64,000 nt of DNA from an uncultured Clostridia bacterium (GCA_944390285.1 CALXPN010000001.1:274413-338412), one strand, 5' to 3'. Shown: positions 16,829-27,504, numbered from the stretch's first letter. Translations and numbers: made by a program. The notes: generated by a model not told the origin, from the letters alone.

Positions 16829-17629
16829 TTAGTAAGAAGAACTCATCATGTTATATATATATGAATTATAATCAAATGCCTCTTGTATTTCTGGATTTCC
16901 ATAATCTTCACCTAAAGTATCTACAGTTGCCGAAGTAATAACTGGATAAGTAGCAAATTGAGAAATATCATCTGTGGCTTGTTCTTGTCCTTCGGTATCT
17001 GCTGGTTTCATTTCTGCTTCTTGATAAATTTTTTCTAAAATATCCATTCCTTCTGTTATTCTTCCAAAACCTGTATATGCACCATTTAATGCTCTTGAAT
17101 CATCACTCATCATTATTCCTATTTGTGCATTTCCTGAGTTATAACTTTCTTCTTGTAAATTTGTCAAATATTGTGAATAATCATTTCTTATAAGAGATAT
17201 TACACCTTTTTCATGACTCAAAGTATTTTGTTCAAATCCATTTGCTATAAATTCACCTTTTATTGTATAATCATAATCTTGATCTGAATCTGCTTCTATA
17301 TTATCAAATATTAAACTTGCTTTTGGATTTTCAGCTTCACCACTTGCATTTCTTCCAACATATAAGCATATATCATCTTTACCATATATTACTTTATTAT
17401 TATAGTAACCTTTTTCAATTAATTTTATAAAATTTGTAACTGTATTTGGTGCATATTCTGGATATAATTCCATTTTTACAGTACCATAATTTTGAATTTC
17501 AAAAGTAGCAACTGGATGAGTTACAGTACTTGTTTTTGCTACTATATTATTTTGTAAAAGTACTCCTATTAATATAATTACAGCTATCATAATAATTAAC
17601 CATAACACAAATTGTATTTTCTTACTCAT
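16829..17629 (-). CDS. Membrane-anchored cyclophilin-type PPIase, catalytically divergent
   Basis: 266 aa. A transmembrane helix (residues 7-27) anchors an extracytoplasmic cyclophilin domain (about 40-235). Recognisable are VKMELYPEYAPNTVTNFIKL, ALNGAYTGFGRITEGMDIL and the closing SATVDTLGEDYG. The usual FHRVIxxFMxQGG strand is replaced by NNKVIYGKDDICLYVGR, so the catalytic arginine and QGG loop are missing. It may act as a chaperone or binding protein rather than a full proline isomerase (inference). It lies 31 bases downstream of radA. Confidence 0.8.
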   Translation of the reverse strand: MSKKIQFVLWLIIMIAVIILIGVLLQNNIVAKTSTVTHPVATFEIQNYGTVKMELYPEYAPNTVTNFIKLIEKGYYNNKVIYGKDDICLYVGRNASGEAENPKASLIFDNIEADSDQDYDYTIKGEFIANGFEQNTLSHEKGVISLIRNDYSQYLTNLQEESYNSGNAQIGIMMSDDSRALNGAYTGFGRITEGMDILEKIYQEAEMKPADTEGQEQATDDISQFATYPVITSATVDTLGEDYGNPEIQEAFDYNSYIYNMMSSSY

Positions 17630-17660
17630 TTTTTCCTCCCTTAAATAATTATGCTTTTTA

Positions 17661-19028
17661 TTATTTTAATCCTAAATACTTCATAGCATCTATAATATTT
17701 TTCACACCTATTATATCTAATTTGAATTTTTCTTTCAATAGTTTTTTATTACTTTCTGGAATTATACATGTTTTATATCCTAATTTTTCTGCTTCTTTAA
17801 TACGTTTGTCAATCATATTAACACTTCTAACTTCTCCTGTTAATCCGACTTCTCCAATAACTACTATATCATTTTTTATGCTAATATTTTTAAAACTTGA
17901 AGCAGCAGATAAAACAATCCCTAAATCAAGTGCTGGTTCGTTTATTTTAATTCCACCAACTAAATTAATATATACATCTTGAGAACCTAAATTAAGTCCT
18001 GCTCTTTTTTCTAAAACAGCCATAAGAAGTGTTAACCTATTATAATCTACACCACTTGCATTTCTTCTTGGTAAACCAAAAACTGTTGGAGTAGACAATG
18101 CTTGAATTTCTAAAACTAATGGTCTTGTTCCCTCAATACTAACAACAATCGCTGAACCTGATGGATTATCTTCTCGTTCGGAAATTAAAAGTTCAGATGG
18201 ATTTGTTATTTCTACTAAACCTGCATCTTCCATTTCAAACATTCCAATTTCATTTGTAGAACCAAATCTATTTTTTACACCTCGAAGAATTCTATAAGAA
18301 AAATATCTTTCTCCTTCTAAATATAAAACTGTATCTACCATATGTTCTAAAACTCTCGGTCCTGCAATATTTCCATCCTTTGTAACATGTCCAATTATAA
18401 TTGTTGTGATTCCAGATTGTTTACACATTTTCATTATTCGTGCAGTAATTTCTCTTACTTGACTTACACTTCCTGCAGTTGAAGTAATTTCTTCTGAATA
18501 TATTGTTTGAATAGAATCTATTATTACAAATTTTGCATTTGTTTTTTGAATAGCAGATTCAATATTATCTATGTCTGTTTCAGCCAAAAATAATAGATTA
18601 TCTTTTTTTATATTTAATCTATCTGCTCTTGATTTTATTTGTTCTGCTGATTCTTCTCCAGATATATATAAAATATTTCCATCTACTTTTATATTATTAC
18701 ATATTTGTAAAATTAAAGTTGATTTTCCAATTCCAGGCTCTCCCCCAAGTAGTGTAAGAGAACCTGTAACAAAACCACCACCTAAAACTCTATCTAATTC
18801 TCCAACTCCTGTTTTAAGTCTAAAAGTTTCTTTTTTTGTAACATCATTTAATTTTATAATTTCATTTTTTATTTGATTATTATTTTTTGAGGAATTTTTA
18901 GAATTTACTACTGCTTTTTCTTCTACAAAACTATTCCATTCATTGCAAGCAGGGCATTTACCAAGCCATTTAGTTGATTCATATCCGCAATTATTGCATA
19001 CAAAAACAGTAGCAAGCTTTTTGGCCAT
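17661..19028 (-). CDS. radA: DNA repair ATPase RadA/Sms
   Basis: 455 aa. The N-terminal four-cysteine zinc finger (CNNCGYESTKWLGKCPAC) is followed by a RecA-like core with Walker A GGEPGIGKSTL (about 94-104), the RadA-specific KNRFG motif (about 253) and a C-terminal Lon-like domain (VYINLVGGIKINEPALDLG). It promotes branch migration in recombinational repair. Length is standard. It shares its strand with the cyclophilin gene downstream and the GH15 gene 21 bases upstream. Confidence 0.97.
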   Translation of the reverse strand: MAKKLATVFVCNNCGYESTKWLGKCPACNEWNSFVEEKAVVNSKNSSKNNNQIKNEIIKLNDVTKKETFRLKTGVGELDRVLGGGFVTGSLTLLGGEPGIGKSTLILQICNNIKVDGNILYISGEESAEQIKSRADRLNIKKDNLLFLAETDIDNIESAIQKTNAKFVIIDSIQTIYSEEITSTAGSVSQVREITARIMKMCKQSGITTIIIGHVTKDGNIAGPRVLEHMVDTVLYLEGERYFSYRILRGVKNRFGSTNEIGMFEMEDAGLVEITNPSELLISEREDNPSGSAIVVSIEGTRPLVLEIQALSTPTVFGLPRRNASGVDYNRLTLLMAVLEKRAGLNLGSQDVYINLVGGIKINEPALDLGIVLSAASSFKNISIKNDIVVIGEVGLTGEVRSVNMIDKRIKEAEKLGYKTCIIPESNKKLLKEKFKLDIIGVKNIIDAMKYLGLK

Positions 19029-19049
19029 ATAATTTTTCTCCTTTATTAA

Positions 19050-20957
19050 TTAAATTAAATTTTTGTCTATTAACTTTTCTAAAATTATTATAAACATAGC
19101 ATGACTCCATGTAAGACCTATTACCCAACAAGCTTCCATTTTTTCATTGTTTATTTGTTCTCCTATAAAACCATGCTTTGTAGCAGAATCTACAACAACA
19201 TTAAAACACTCTATTGCTTTTTCATTATCTCCTATTTCTAAATAATACCACGCCATCCATAAAGTTGCAATAGGCCAAGGATTTTTTCCTCCCATATAAC
19301 CATCATTTTCATAGCGAAGATATCCACCTGTATATGTTCTTATAATTTCATTTATTTTGTTTATAGTATTTTGTACTCTTTTATCTTCTGGTGAAAACAT
19401 TTTAAATGGTGTAACAGTACCTATAATACTAATATCTATTTTTCTATCATTTAAATTTCTTACAAAACTATTTTTTTCTTCATCATAAAATGTATTTAAA
19501 CAATATTCTTTTACATCTAAAGTTAATCTGCTTATTCTTTCTATTTGCTTATCTATAAATTCTAATCTAGAAATATTATCTTTATAATCTTCTTTTAATA
19601 TTTTATATATCGAAAGCATACTTGAAAAAGCTGCATATATGCTAGCAACCGAATATAAAGATACTCCTTCAAATTCTTCCCATAAATCATAACTTTTTTG
19701 GAAATTATTTTTATTACTTAGTAAATCTTCTACATATTCTTCTAAAAAGCTTATTGCATCTTCTAACATTCTCAAATTTTCTTTTAAAAAAGTTTTACTT
19801 TTACAAACTTTATAATGAGCATATGCTCCAAAAATTACACTAGCTGTTTCATCTATCTGGTATCCCCAGCAAGGAGCAAGTCTACCATCTGTAAAAAATC
19901 TTTGTTCCCACATGCCATTTCTACTTTGTGTCATTTTACAAAATACAGAATAAAATTTATCTGTAAATTTATCCATTCCAATTATATCCATTGCTTCTGT
20001 TACAAAAACACCATCTCTTGGCCAGCAATACGAATATCTACCACAATAATTTTTAAATTCATCTACTTCTATTCCTGCTGATATTCCTCCTGTTTTTTCA
20101 TTTACTAGTAAAGGATATAATAAAATAGTTCTATTATATATTTTTCTTATTTTTTCATTTATGTTTTTTAAATTTATATTTTGTTTATCATGATCTTTTA
20201 AATATTTTCTCCAGTATTCTGTTGTATCTTCTTGAAGCTTTTCTACATCTAATCTTCTAATTCTATCTATTTCACTATCAAGTTCATTTAAAACATTATT
20301 TTCTTTATTTTTATTTATATACACATATATAACTAAGCTCGTTTCTTCACCAGGCTTTAGAGTATTTAAACTATAACTAATACCAGAATCTTGTGACATT
20401 CCTATATAATCTTTTCCATAAATTTCTCCTGTATGTAAATTATTTAAAATACCATTTACCTGTTTATTAAATAATTTTGTATTTGAAAATGTACATAATG
20501 AAAAATCGTGATTATATTGAATTAATGCATCTTCTTTTATATAACCACTTGTATCATTATTAACATTAGAGAAAGCTTTTGAGTATACTAAAAAATTTAT
20601 ATTTAAATCTATTTGATTTTCATTTTTTAAAATATATTTTTTTACCAGAAATTTTTCATCTATTGGCACAAAATCTGTTTGTGTAATACTTATTTTAAAA
20701 TATGAATTAAAAATATGAGTTCTCAATATATTTGTGTTTTCTATATATTCTTGTGAATAAGTGTTATTTACATCATTATGCAAATAAATTATTTGTGAAT
20801 CATTTATTTTTAAACCAGTATAGAATTCTTCTAAAAATTGTTTATAATCTGCTGCACCATATAATAATCTTATCATTTCACCATTTTGGGTAAAACTTGC
20901 TTTTAATTTATTATTTCCAACTACAGCATCATTAAAATATTTTTCCTTCATATTCAA
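19050..20957 (-). CDS. Glycoside hydrolase family 15 (glucoamylase/glucodextranase-like)
   Basis: 635 aa, no signal peptide, so cytoplasmic. The N-terminal beta-sandwich (1-260) is followed by the (alpha/alpha)6 barrel, with YSYCWPRDGVFV (about 306-317), LWEEFEGVSLYSV (about 416-428), WPIATLWMAWYYLE and a final WVIGLTWSHAMFI. The family hydrolyses alpha-glucosidic bonds in maltodextrins, dextrans or trehalose; the substrate is unclear. The start is uncertain: TTG at 20957 or ATG at 20951. The AAAGGAGG site lies 21 or 27 bases upstream, unusually far, and TAGG-CAGATA-CCTA between them could fold and shorten the gap. It follows a 48-aa membrane gene. Confidence 0.85.
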   Translation of the reverse strand: MNMKEKYFNDAVVGNNKLKASFTQNGEMIRLLYGAADYKQFLEEFYTGLKINDSQIIYLHNDVNNTYSQEYIENTNILRTHIFNSYFKISITQTDFVPIDEKFLVKKYILKNENQIDLNINFLVYSKAFSNVNNDTSGYIKEDALIQYNHDFSLCTFSNTKLFNKQVNGILNNLHTGEIYGKDYIGMSQDSGISYSLNTLKPGEETSLVIYVYINKNKENNVLNELDSEIDRIRRLDVEKLQEDTTEYWRKYLKDHDKQNINLKNINEKIRKIYNRTILLYPLLVNEKTGGISAGIEVDEFKNYCGRYSYCWPRDGVFVTEAMDIIGMDKFTDKFYSVFCKMTQSRNGMWEQRFFTDGRLAPCWGYQIDETASVIFGAYAHYKVCKSKTFLKENLRMLEDAISFLEEYVEDLLSNKNNFQKSYDLWEEFEGVSLYSVASIYAAFSSMLSIYKILKEDYKDNISRLEFIDKQIERISRLTLDVKEYCLNTFYDEEKNSFVRNLNDRKIDISIIGTVTPFKMFSPEDKRVQNTINKINEIIRTYTGGYLRYENDGYMGGKNPWPIATLWMAWYYLEIGDNEKAIECFNVVVDSATKHGFIGEQINNEKMEACWVIGLTWSHAMFIIILEKLIDKNLI

Positions 20958-21012
20958 CTTATAGGTATCTGCCTATTTCCTCCTTTGTTATCTTATAAAT
21001 TTAATCTCTATT

Positions 21013-21159
21013 TTAATGTAATAAATATGGTAATTCTCCTAAAAATGCATATACTCCTAAAACTACACAAATAAATGCCATTACTATAATTACTAATTCT
21101 TTTAAATTTAACTTAATTTGTTTTTTCTTTTTTTCTTCAATATTTTCTAAATTTTCCAT
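21013..21159 (-). CDS. 48-aa single-pass membrane protein
   Basis: A small gene with a perfect AAAGGAGG 7 bases before ATG (21159). A charged N-terminus (ENLENIEEKKKKQ) is followed by one hydrophobic segment (ELVIIVMAFICVVLGVYAFL, residues 24-43). It sits between the beta-CASP RNase gene and the GH15 gene on the same strand, with 21 bases to the RNase gene. I do not recognise a family; topology is probably N-in. Confidence 0.75.
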   Translation of the reverse strand: MENLENIEEKKKKQIKLNLKELVIIVMAFICVVLGVYAFLGELPYLLH

Positions 21160-21180
21160 AAAAATTCCTCCTTTGTAATT

Positions 21181-22830
21181 TTATTTCATTAAATTTTTTA
21201 TTTGTTTTTGTATATCTTTAACTCTTTCTTCTAGTATTCTTAATTCACTATCATTTGTATCTATATTTTTACTTATGATACTATTTTCAACATCAGCAAT
21301 ATTGTTTTTCAATTCTTCGATTTTCTCTATTAAATCTATACGTTTAAATTCATTTTTATAAACAGTTATTGCATTTGTAGACTGAACAAGTTCTGGAACT
21401 TCTTTACTTAAATCATAGCATTCGCAAAATTCCGGAATAATTACTTTACATTCACTTGTTTCCTCAATTTTTTGTTTTAAAACATCTTGTCCTTCTGGTT
21501 CTCCATGAACTAAAAATATATTTTTCGGCGGATTTGTAAATGAATATACAAAATTTAAAAGCCATGTTTGGTCTGCATGTCCAGAATATCCTTCAATATA
21601 TTCTATTCTTGCATTTACAGCAATTTCTTCTCCAAATATTTTTACTTTTTTTGCACCATCTACTATGCTTCTTCCTAATGTTCCAGGTGCTTGATATCCA
21701 ACAAATAAGATCGTACTTTTTGGATTCCATAAATTATGTTTTAAATGATGCTTTATTCTTCCTACATCACACATACCACTTGCAGAAAGAATTATTGCAG
21801 GTCTTGTATCTTCATTTAACATTTTAGATTCTTCTGCTGTTTGTGTAAATTGAAGTCCATTAAACTCTAATGGATTATCACCTCTTTTTATTTTTTCTTG
21901 TATCTCATCTTCAAATAAATCTACATTTTTCTTAAATACTTCTGTTGCGGAAATTGCAAGCGGACTATCTACATATACTGGTACATTCATTATTTTATTG
22001 TATTTTCTTGCAAATTCTTCGTCTTGTCCATACTGTTCTTTTAATTTATCTATTTCATATAAAATCTCTTGTGTTCTTCCAACTGCAAAAGAAGGTATAA
22101 TTACTCTTCCACCATTATCTAATGTTTCTGAAACAATATCTAAAAACATTTTAGCTTTATCATCATTTCTCATATGCAATCTATTTCCATAAGTAGATTC
22201 CATTACAAGATAATCTGCATTACTTATCATAGTAGGTGAATCTAGAAGTGGCAAATCATTATTTCCTAAATCACCAGTAAACACTACTTTTGTTGTTTTT
22301 CCATTTTCAGTTATCCAAATTTCAATAATAGCTGAACCAAGCATATGTCCTGCATCATTAAATCTTACACTAATACTATCATCTATATCTATAATATCAT
22401 CATATTCTACAGGTTTAAAAATTTCCAAACATTTATATGCATCTTCTGCCGTATATAATGGTGGTAATGGTTCTTTATTATCTCTCATTCTTTTTTTATT
22501 TTTCCAGCCAATTTCTACTTCTTGTATATGACCACTATCTGGAAGCATTATTTCACACAAATCACAAGTTGCTTTTGTTGCATAAACTGGACCTCTAAAG
22601 CCTTCATTATATAACTTAGGAATTCTTCCCGAATGATCTATATGTGCATGTGTTAAAAGCATAAAATCAATTTCTGAAACATTAAAAGCAAATGGATCTG
22701 AATTTTCTAAGTTTTCTGTTGCTTTTCCTTGATACATTCCACAATCTACCAAAAATTTTTTTCCTGCAGCTTCTACTAAAAAATTCGATCCTGTTACTGT
22801 CCTTGCAGCACCTAAAAAAGCAATTTTCAT
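21181..22830 (-). CDS. Beta-CASP metallo-beta-lactamase-fold ribonuclease
   Basis: 549 aa. The MBL core has LLTHAHIDHSGRIPKLY (about 58-74, motif HxHxDH), FTGDLGN and the C-terminal HGEPEG. The beta-CASP/RNA-specificity part shows IPSFAVGRTQEI (about 240), SGMCDVGRIKHHLKHNLW (about 368) and YSGHADQTWL. This is the CPSF73/TTHA0252-like family of zinc-dependent RNases. Unlike RNase J it ends in a coiled coil (about 495-549). GGAGGAAAAAT precedes the ATG. The neighbouring unknown coiled-coil gene ends 12 bases upstream. Confidence 0.92.
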   Translation of the reverse strand: MKIAFLGAARTVTGSNFLVEAAGKKFLVDCGMYQGKATENLENSDPFAFNVSEIDFMLLTHAHIDHSGRIPKLYNEGFRGPVYATKATCDLCEIMLPDSGHIQEVEIGWKNKKRMRDNKEPLPPLYTAEDAYKCLEIFKPVEYDDIIDIDDSISVRFNDAGHMLGSAIIEIWITENGKTTKVVFTGDLGNNDLPLLDSPTMISNADYLVMESTYGNRLHMRNDDKAKMFLDIVSETLDNGGRVIIPSFAVGRTQEILYEIDKLKEQYGQDEEFARKYNKIMNVPVYVDSPLAISATEVFKKNVDLFEDEIQEKIKRGDNPLEFNGLQFTQTAEESKMLNEDTRPAIILSASGMCDVGRIKHHLKHNLWNPKSTILFVGYQAPGTLGRSIVDGAKKVKIFGEEIAVNARIEYIEGYSGHADQTWLLNFVYSFTNPPKNIFLVHGEPEGQDVLKQKIEETSECKVIIPEFCECYDLSKEVPELVQSTNAITVYKNEFKRIDLIEKIEELKNNIADVENSIISKNIDTNDSELRILEERVKDIQKQIKNLMK

Positions 22831-22842
22831 ATTTTTCCTCCA

Positions 22843-24366
22843 CTAATTAAATAATTTTATTTTTCTGTTCTCTCTTACTTCTAAAGTCTTATTTGTAATT
22901 TTCATTTTTTTTCTTCCTTGTTTTTCAAACACATCTTTATCAAATACCTTTATAATCAAACCTTCTTCTTCTTTTTTTAGTACTAATTTTATTTCTTCTA
23001 GTTCCATTATTTTTGTATCTAATGCATATTTTATTATTTCAAAATTCAAATTTATATCCATACTAATGATTTTTATAGCACCCAGCTTGCAAAGCATTGT
23101 AATTGCTTTTTTTTGTATCTTATCAATTAAATCATTTAAATATTCAATATCTGCTATTTTTATATCTTCTGAAATTTTTAGTCTTTTATAATATCTTATT
23201 TCATATAAAATATTTATAATTTCATCTCGAGTTTTCATCTTGCTTAACTTTTTTTCTAAAAAATGTAAAAATTCTTTTTGCCACTCTGTAAGTGCATTTT
23301 CAAAACCTTCTTTACATTTATAAAAATCCAAGATTTCTTCTATCATTTTCTTTTCTTTTAAAAAATTAGATGGAATTAAAATATAATCTATTTCTGAAAT
23401 TTCTAGTAAATATTTTTCTCTTTCTTTTTCTAACATTTTTTTATATTTTAATATGCTTTTTATTTTCTTTTTTTCTTCTAGTTTTGAATTTGCCTTTTGA
23501 AATTCCTTTTCCAAAGCTTTTTTATCATTTAATGCTATATCTATTCTTTGCAATTTTTTATTTAATTTCTTTTTTCTTTCTTGATGTTCATTTATAAAAG
23601 TTATTTTATCTTCCATCTTTTTTAATTTTTTTCTTTTTTCTTTTAATATTTCATCTATGTGTTTTCTGTCTTTTTCATTTGAATTTAAATAAACTATTTT
23701 GTAAAGTGTTTTTATATATTTATCATTTCCTGTAAAAAATTTTATATATTTTTTTGCTTCATCTAAAAAATCTCTTCTTGTTGAACCATATGTTCTCCAT
23801 TCATATAAAAATTTTTCTCCTAAAATAACTAATAAATTTTGATAAATTAAATTATCTATAAATTTAAAATTTTTTTCATATGTTTGATCCCAAGACCATC
23901 CATTAAAATCTCTTAGTATTTCTACATTATTTAAATTATATCCATTAACTAGAGAATTCTGTAATAAATTTTTTAATGGAAAATTTGCATCTATATAAAA
24001 ATATTTTGGAGAAATATCTGAAATAGCGTATAATAAAGCTATTTCAGTTGGATATGTTAATATACTTCTTTCTCTTTCGTTTGTAACTGCTCTTACATTA
24101 TTTTTTATAAGCAATTTAGCCTGACTAGAATCAGGCTCAACTGTTTTTATATTATCACAATATAATCTTATAATTTCTACAATTTCATTTAAAAAATCCT
24201 CTTTACTTCTTACAGATTTTTTTACTTTTTGAAAATCATTATATGAAATTTCTAATTTATATATCATACTTAAAAGAAGGCTTTTTATATTAGAAGAAAA
24301 ATATTTATTATCTAATATTTCTTCTAATTCTAAATTATAATCTTTTAATTTAGAAAACAGTCCCAT
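22843..24366 (-). CDS. Large coiled-coil protein of unknown function (507 aa)
   Basis: I do not recognise the family. There is no signal peptide or membrane segment. Residues 1-230 are helical and globular (motifs LTYPTEIALLYAISDISP and WSWDQTYEKNFKFID). Residues 240-330 are an almost unbroken Lys/Glu coiled coil, and the rest is helical with a small beta-rich C-terminus. It starts MGLFSKLKDY after AAAGGAGG. It lies between ftsK (15-base gap) and the beta-CASP RNase gene (12-base gap), so it is probably co-transcribed with both. No enzymatic motif seen. Confidence 0.7.
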   Translation of the reverse strand: MGLFSKLKDYNLELEEILDNKYFSSNIKSLLLSMIYKLEISYNDFQKVKKSVRSKEDFLNEIVEIIRLYCDNIKTVEPDSSQAKLLIKNNVRAVTNERERSILTYPTEIALLYAISDISPKYFYIDANFPLKNLLQNSLVNGYNLNNVEILRDFNGWSWDQTYEKNFKFIDNLIYQNLLVILGEKFLYEWRTYGSTRRDFLDEAKKYIKFFTGNDKYIKTLYKIVYLNSNEKDRKHIDEILKEKRKKLKKMEDKITFINEHQERKKKLNKKLQRIDIALNDKKALEKEFQKANSKLEEKKKIKSILKYKKMLEKEREKYLLEISEIDYILIPSNFLKEKKMIEEILDFYKCKEGFENALTEWQKEFLHFLEKKLSKMKTRDEIINILYEIRYYKRLKISEDIKIADIEYLNDLIDKIQKKAITMLCKLGAIKIISMDINLNFEIIKYALDTKIMELEEIKLVLKKEEEGLIIKVFDKDVFEKQGRKKMKITNKTLEVRENRKIKLFN

Positions 24367-24381
24367 AAAAAGCCTCCTTTC

Positions 24382-26865
24382 TTATTCTACATTATTTACA
24401 TCTTCAGTTGTTTTTCCCATTTTTAATTCGTTTAATTTTTCTAATGTAATTAATACTTGTCTTGGTTTACTTCCTTCATATCCAGATATAATACCTCTTG
24501 CTTCCATTTGATCTATAATTCTTCCTGCTCTTGCATAACCTACTTTAAATCTTCTTTGTATAAAAGATGTAGATGCTTGCCCAACTTCTACAACTGTATC
24601 TATTGCATCCATTAGCAATGGATCTGTGTCATCTTCTTCTGCTTCTTTTTCAAGTTGTCCATCAGATTTATTTGATTTTTCTATTTCTTCTAAAATATCT
24701 TCATTATATGTTGCAACACCATTTGATTTTACAAAATCAACAATTTTTTCTACCTCATTATCTGAAACAAATGCTCCTTGAACTCTAACAGGTTTTGATG
24801 CACTTGCTGGATAGAAAAGCATATCACCTTTTCCCAAAAGTTTTTCTGCTCCAACCTGGTCTAATATAGTTCTAGAATCAATTTGTGATGAAACTGCAAA
24901 TGCAATTCTTGAAGGAACATTTGCTTTTATTAAACCTGTAATAACATCTACAGATGGCCTTTGTGTCGCAATTACCAAATGCATTCCTGCTGCTCTTGCT
25001 TTTTGTGCTAATCTACAAATAGACTCTTCAACTTCTTTTGCAGCTACCATCATTAAATCTGCAAGCTCATCAATTATTATTACTATTTGAGGTAATTTTC
25101 CTGTTGTGCCTTCTTCTACATTATTATCTATTATTGCATTATATCCTTTTAAATCTCTAACGCCTTTTTCAGCAAAAAGATTATATCTTTTATCCATTTC
25201 TTGAACAGCCCATGCAAGTGCTCCTGCTGCCTTTCTAGGATCTGTAACTACTGGTATTAATAAATGTGGTATTCCATTATATACAGAAAGTTCGACTACT
25301 TTTGGATCTACCATTACAAGTTTTACTTCACTAGGTTTTGCATTATATATAAAACTAGTTATAATTGTATTTATACATACAGATTTTCCAGATCCTGTTG
25401 AACCTGCAATAAGTACATGAGGCATTTTAGCAATATCTGCCAAAACAATACTTCCTGCAACATCCTTTCCAAGAGCTACAGTTAATTTAGATTTATTATT
25501 TTCAAATTCTTCACTTTCTATTACATCTCTTAATGGTACTGTTTCTTTTTCTTTATTTGGAATTTCAATCCCTACTGCTTGTTTTCCAGGAATTGGTGCT
25601 TCTATTCTAATACTTTCTGCTGCTAAATTTAATGCTATATCATCAGCAAGGTTTGCTATTTTGCTCACTCTAACTCCTTCTGCTGGTTTTAATTCATATC
25701 TAGTTATTGCAGGTCCTACTGAAATATTTTCAACTTTTGCAGAAACTCCAAAACTATGTAAAGTTCTTTGAAGCTTTGTAGCTTTTTCTGTTAAAGCTTT
25801 TGCACCTGTTTTACTAGATTTCTTAGAATTTTTAGCAAGTAAATTTATTGGTGGATATTCATAATTTTCATCTTCCATTGTTAAAGTATGTTCAAGTTGC
25901 AATACAGCACGAGTTTTACTTTCTTTTTGTTCTTCTTCAACAGTAAATAAGTTATCTTCCATAACATGATTTGATTTATTTTGAGACTCGTTATTTTTTG
26001 CCATATCTTTATATATATTTGCTTCTATCACATCTGAATTGTCTACTTTTTCTTCTTTATTTTTAGATTTAAAGAAATTAAATTTTCCTTTTGCTTTTTC
26101 TTCTTTCAAATTTTCTGGTTGACCATTATTTAAATTAATAGTAATTTCATCATCATCAAAAGTCATATTAGAAGTATTTTCTTTATTTTCCATACTTTCA
26201 TTTTGATTATGCATATTTTTTTCTCTGTTTCTTCTCCTTGCAATTCTTTCTTCTCTTCTTGCAAGCATCTCATCTTCTCTTTGCTCTCTTTTTTCATTTG
26301 CAATATCCATAATGTCCAAGAAAAATTCTGATGGATGTAATCCAAATGTGAAAACACAAAGAACAGCCACAATTCCTACAGTTGTAATTGCAGCACCAAA
26401 CATTCCCAATAGTTTTATTAAAGGATAAGCAATAACCACTCCAACAGTTCCGCCACCAATATTTTTTACTCCTAAATCATAAGCAACTTCTATAATATCA
26501 TTAAATTCTAAATCTGCATTTATAACTCCTTTTGAAATTTGATATATAGACATTGTAGCAGCGACACAAGAAATTAAAACAGCAAATTGTATAATTTTTG
26601 AAGTAACATACCCTTTATCATCTTTTGCAGTACATATAGTAAGTCCCATAAAACCTATTGGAATAAGATATTTTATAAAACCAATTATTCCGCCTAAAGC
26701 TGGACTTAATATCTCTCCTACTACTCCTTTTTCTCCATATATTAAAATAAATAATAATATACTAATAACAAATAGTATTATTACTACTAAATCTATATTG
26801 ATTCCTGAACTTTTTCTTTTAGTTTGCTTATTTTTATTTGTAGAATTTTTTCTTTTTCTTCCCAA
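24382..26865 (-). CDS. ftsK: DNA translocase FtsK/SpoIIIE
   Basis: 827 aa. A 4TM_7TM membrane domain (residues 25-185) is followed by a charged linker (about 190-330) and the motor domain, with [17 protein letters not shown], Walker [15 protein letters not shown] (about 487-500) and [12 protein letters not shown] (about 600). The C-terminal gamma winged helix ([20 protein letters not shown], about 770-789) reads chromosome polarity sequences. It pumps chromosomes through the septum at division or sporulation. The gene is followed closely by the coiled-coil gene. Confidence 0.97.
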   Translation of the reverse strand: MGRKRKNSTNKNKQTKRKSSGINIDLVVIILFVISILLFILIYGEKGVVGEILSPALGGIIGFIKYLIPIGFMGLTICTAKDDKGYVTSKIIQFAVLISCVAATMSIYQISKGVINADLEFNDIIEVAYDLGVKNIGGGTVGVVIAYPLIKLLGMFGAAITTVGIVAVLCVFTFGLHPSEFFLDIMDIANEKREQREDEMLARREERIARRRNREKNMHNQNESMENKENTSNMTFDDDEITINLNNGQPENLKEEKAKGKFNFFKSKNKEEKVDNSDVIEANIYKDMAKNNESQNKSNHVMEDNLFTVEEEQKESKTRAVLQLEHTLTMEDENYEYPPINLLAKNSKKSSKTGAKALTEKATKLQRTLHSFGVSAKVENISVGPAITRYELKPAEGVRVSKIANLADDIALNLAAESIRIEAPIPGKQAVGIEIPNKEKETVPLRDVIESEEFENNKSKLTVALGKDVAGSIVLADIAKMPHVLIAGSTGSGKSVCINTIITSFIYNAKPSEVKLVMVDPKVVELSVYNGIPHLLIPVVTDPRKAAGALAWAVQEMDKRYNLFAEKGVRDLKGYNAIIDNNVEEGTTGKLPQIVIIIDELADLMMVAAKEVEESICRLAQKARAAGMHLVIATQRPSVDVITGLIKANVPSRIAFAVSSQIDSRTILDQVGAEKLLGKGDMLFYPASASKPVRVQGAFVSDNEVEKIVDFVKSNGVATYNEDILEEIEKSNKSDGQLEKEAEEDDTDPLLMDAIDTVVEVGQASTSFIQRRFKVGYARAGRIIDQMEARGIISGYEGSKPRQVLITLEKLNELKMGKTTEDVNNVE

Positions 26866-26915
26866 TGCTACATCCCCCTAAATTGGATTTATCCAAAATT
26901 AGTAAAATTTATTTT

Positions 26916-26963
26916 AAAAGCCAGAATCAGAATCAATCTTCATTGATTTTGATTCTGGCTTTT
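26916..26963 (-). terminator. Strong terminator upstream of ftsK
   Basis: Two 22-base arms (AAAAGCCAGAATC...), one G/T mismatch and a CTTC loop, A/T runs both sides. It lies 3 bases beyond the stop of the 159-aa coiled-coil gene. Confidence 0.85.
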
Positions 26964-26965
26964 AT

Positions 26966-27445
26966 TTACTTTAACTCTTTTCTATTGTTTTGTATTGTTT
27001 CTAATGCACTTTGAACAGATGATTCAACATTACTTAAAGTTTTTCCTAGTTCCATCATACTATTTTCTATATTAGCTAAAATCCCATCTACATATGTAGT
27101 TGTTCCTTGAGTAATCTCTCTATACATTTCATTTGCATCAGCAATTATTTCTGTTTTCTTTTCATATGCTTTTTTAGTTATCTCATGTTCATCTATCATT
27201 GAAATAATTCTATTTTCAGCTTCTTTTACTATATCATCAGCATCTTTTTGAGCTTCAGCAATTATTCTTTCACGCTCTTCTTTTATCCATTTAGCCTGTT
27301 TTAATTCATCTGGTAATCTTAATCTTATTTCTTTTATTATATCTAAAAATTGGTCTTTTTCTACAATACTTTTTTCTGTAAAAGGTAATGTCTTACTTTT
27401 TTCTAAAATATCTTCCAAAGTTTCTAGTAATGTAAAGATCTCCAT
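26966..27445 (-). CDS. Coiled-coil protein (159 aa), ATP-synthase-b/DivIVA-like in appearance
   Basis: A soluble helical protein with a long heptad region (about 50-150) and the central stretch ERIIAEAQKDADDIVKEAENR, which resembles stalk and DivIVA-type proteins. In many Clostridia a similar unknown gene follows rsmD. There is no membrane segment, so it is not an F0 b subunit. GGAATGATAAG before the ATG is a weak ribosome site. Function unknown; a role near cell division is only suggested by ftsK, divIVA and sepF around it. Confidence 0.65.
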   Translation of the reverse strand: MEIFTLLETLEDILEKSKTLPFTEKSIVEKDQFLDIIKEIRLRLPDELKQAKWIKEERERIIAEAQKDADDIVKEAENRIISMIDEHEITKKAYEKKTEIIADANEMYREITQGTTTYVDGILANIENSMMELGKTLSNVESSVQSALETIQNNRKELK

Positions 27446-27504
27446 TCTCTTATCATTCCTTTCTAAGATACAAAACTTAGCTTTAAAATAAAGAAACTAA
27501 TTTT

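Noticed and set aside
26966..27445. ATP synthase b subunit
   Set aside because: No N-terminal membrane helix and no other ATP synthase genes nearby.
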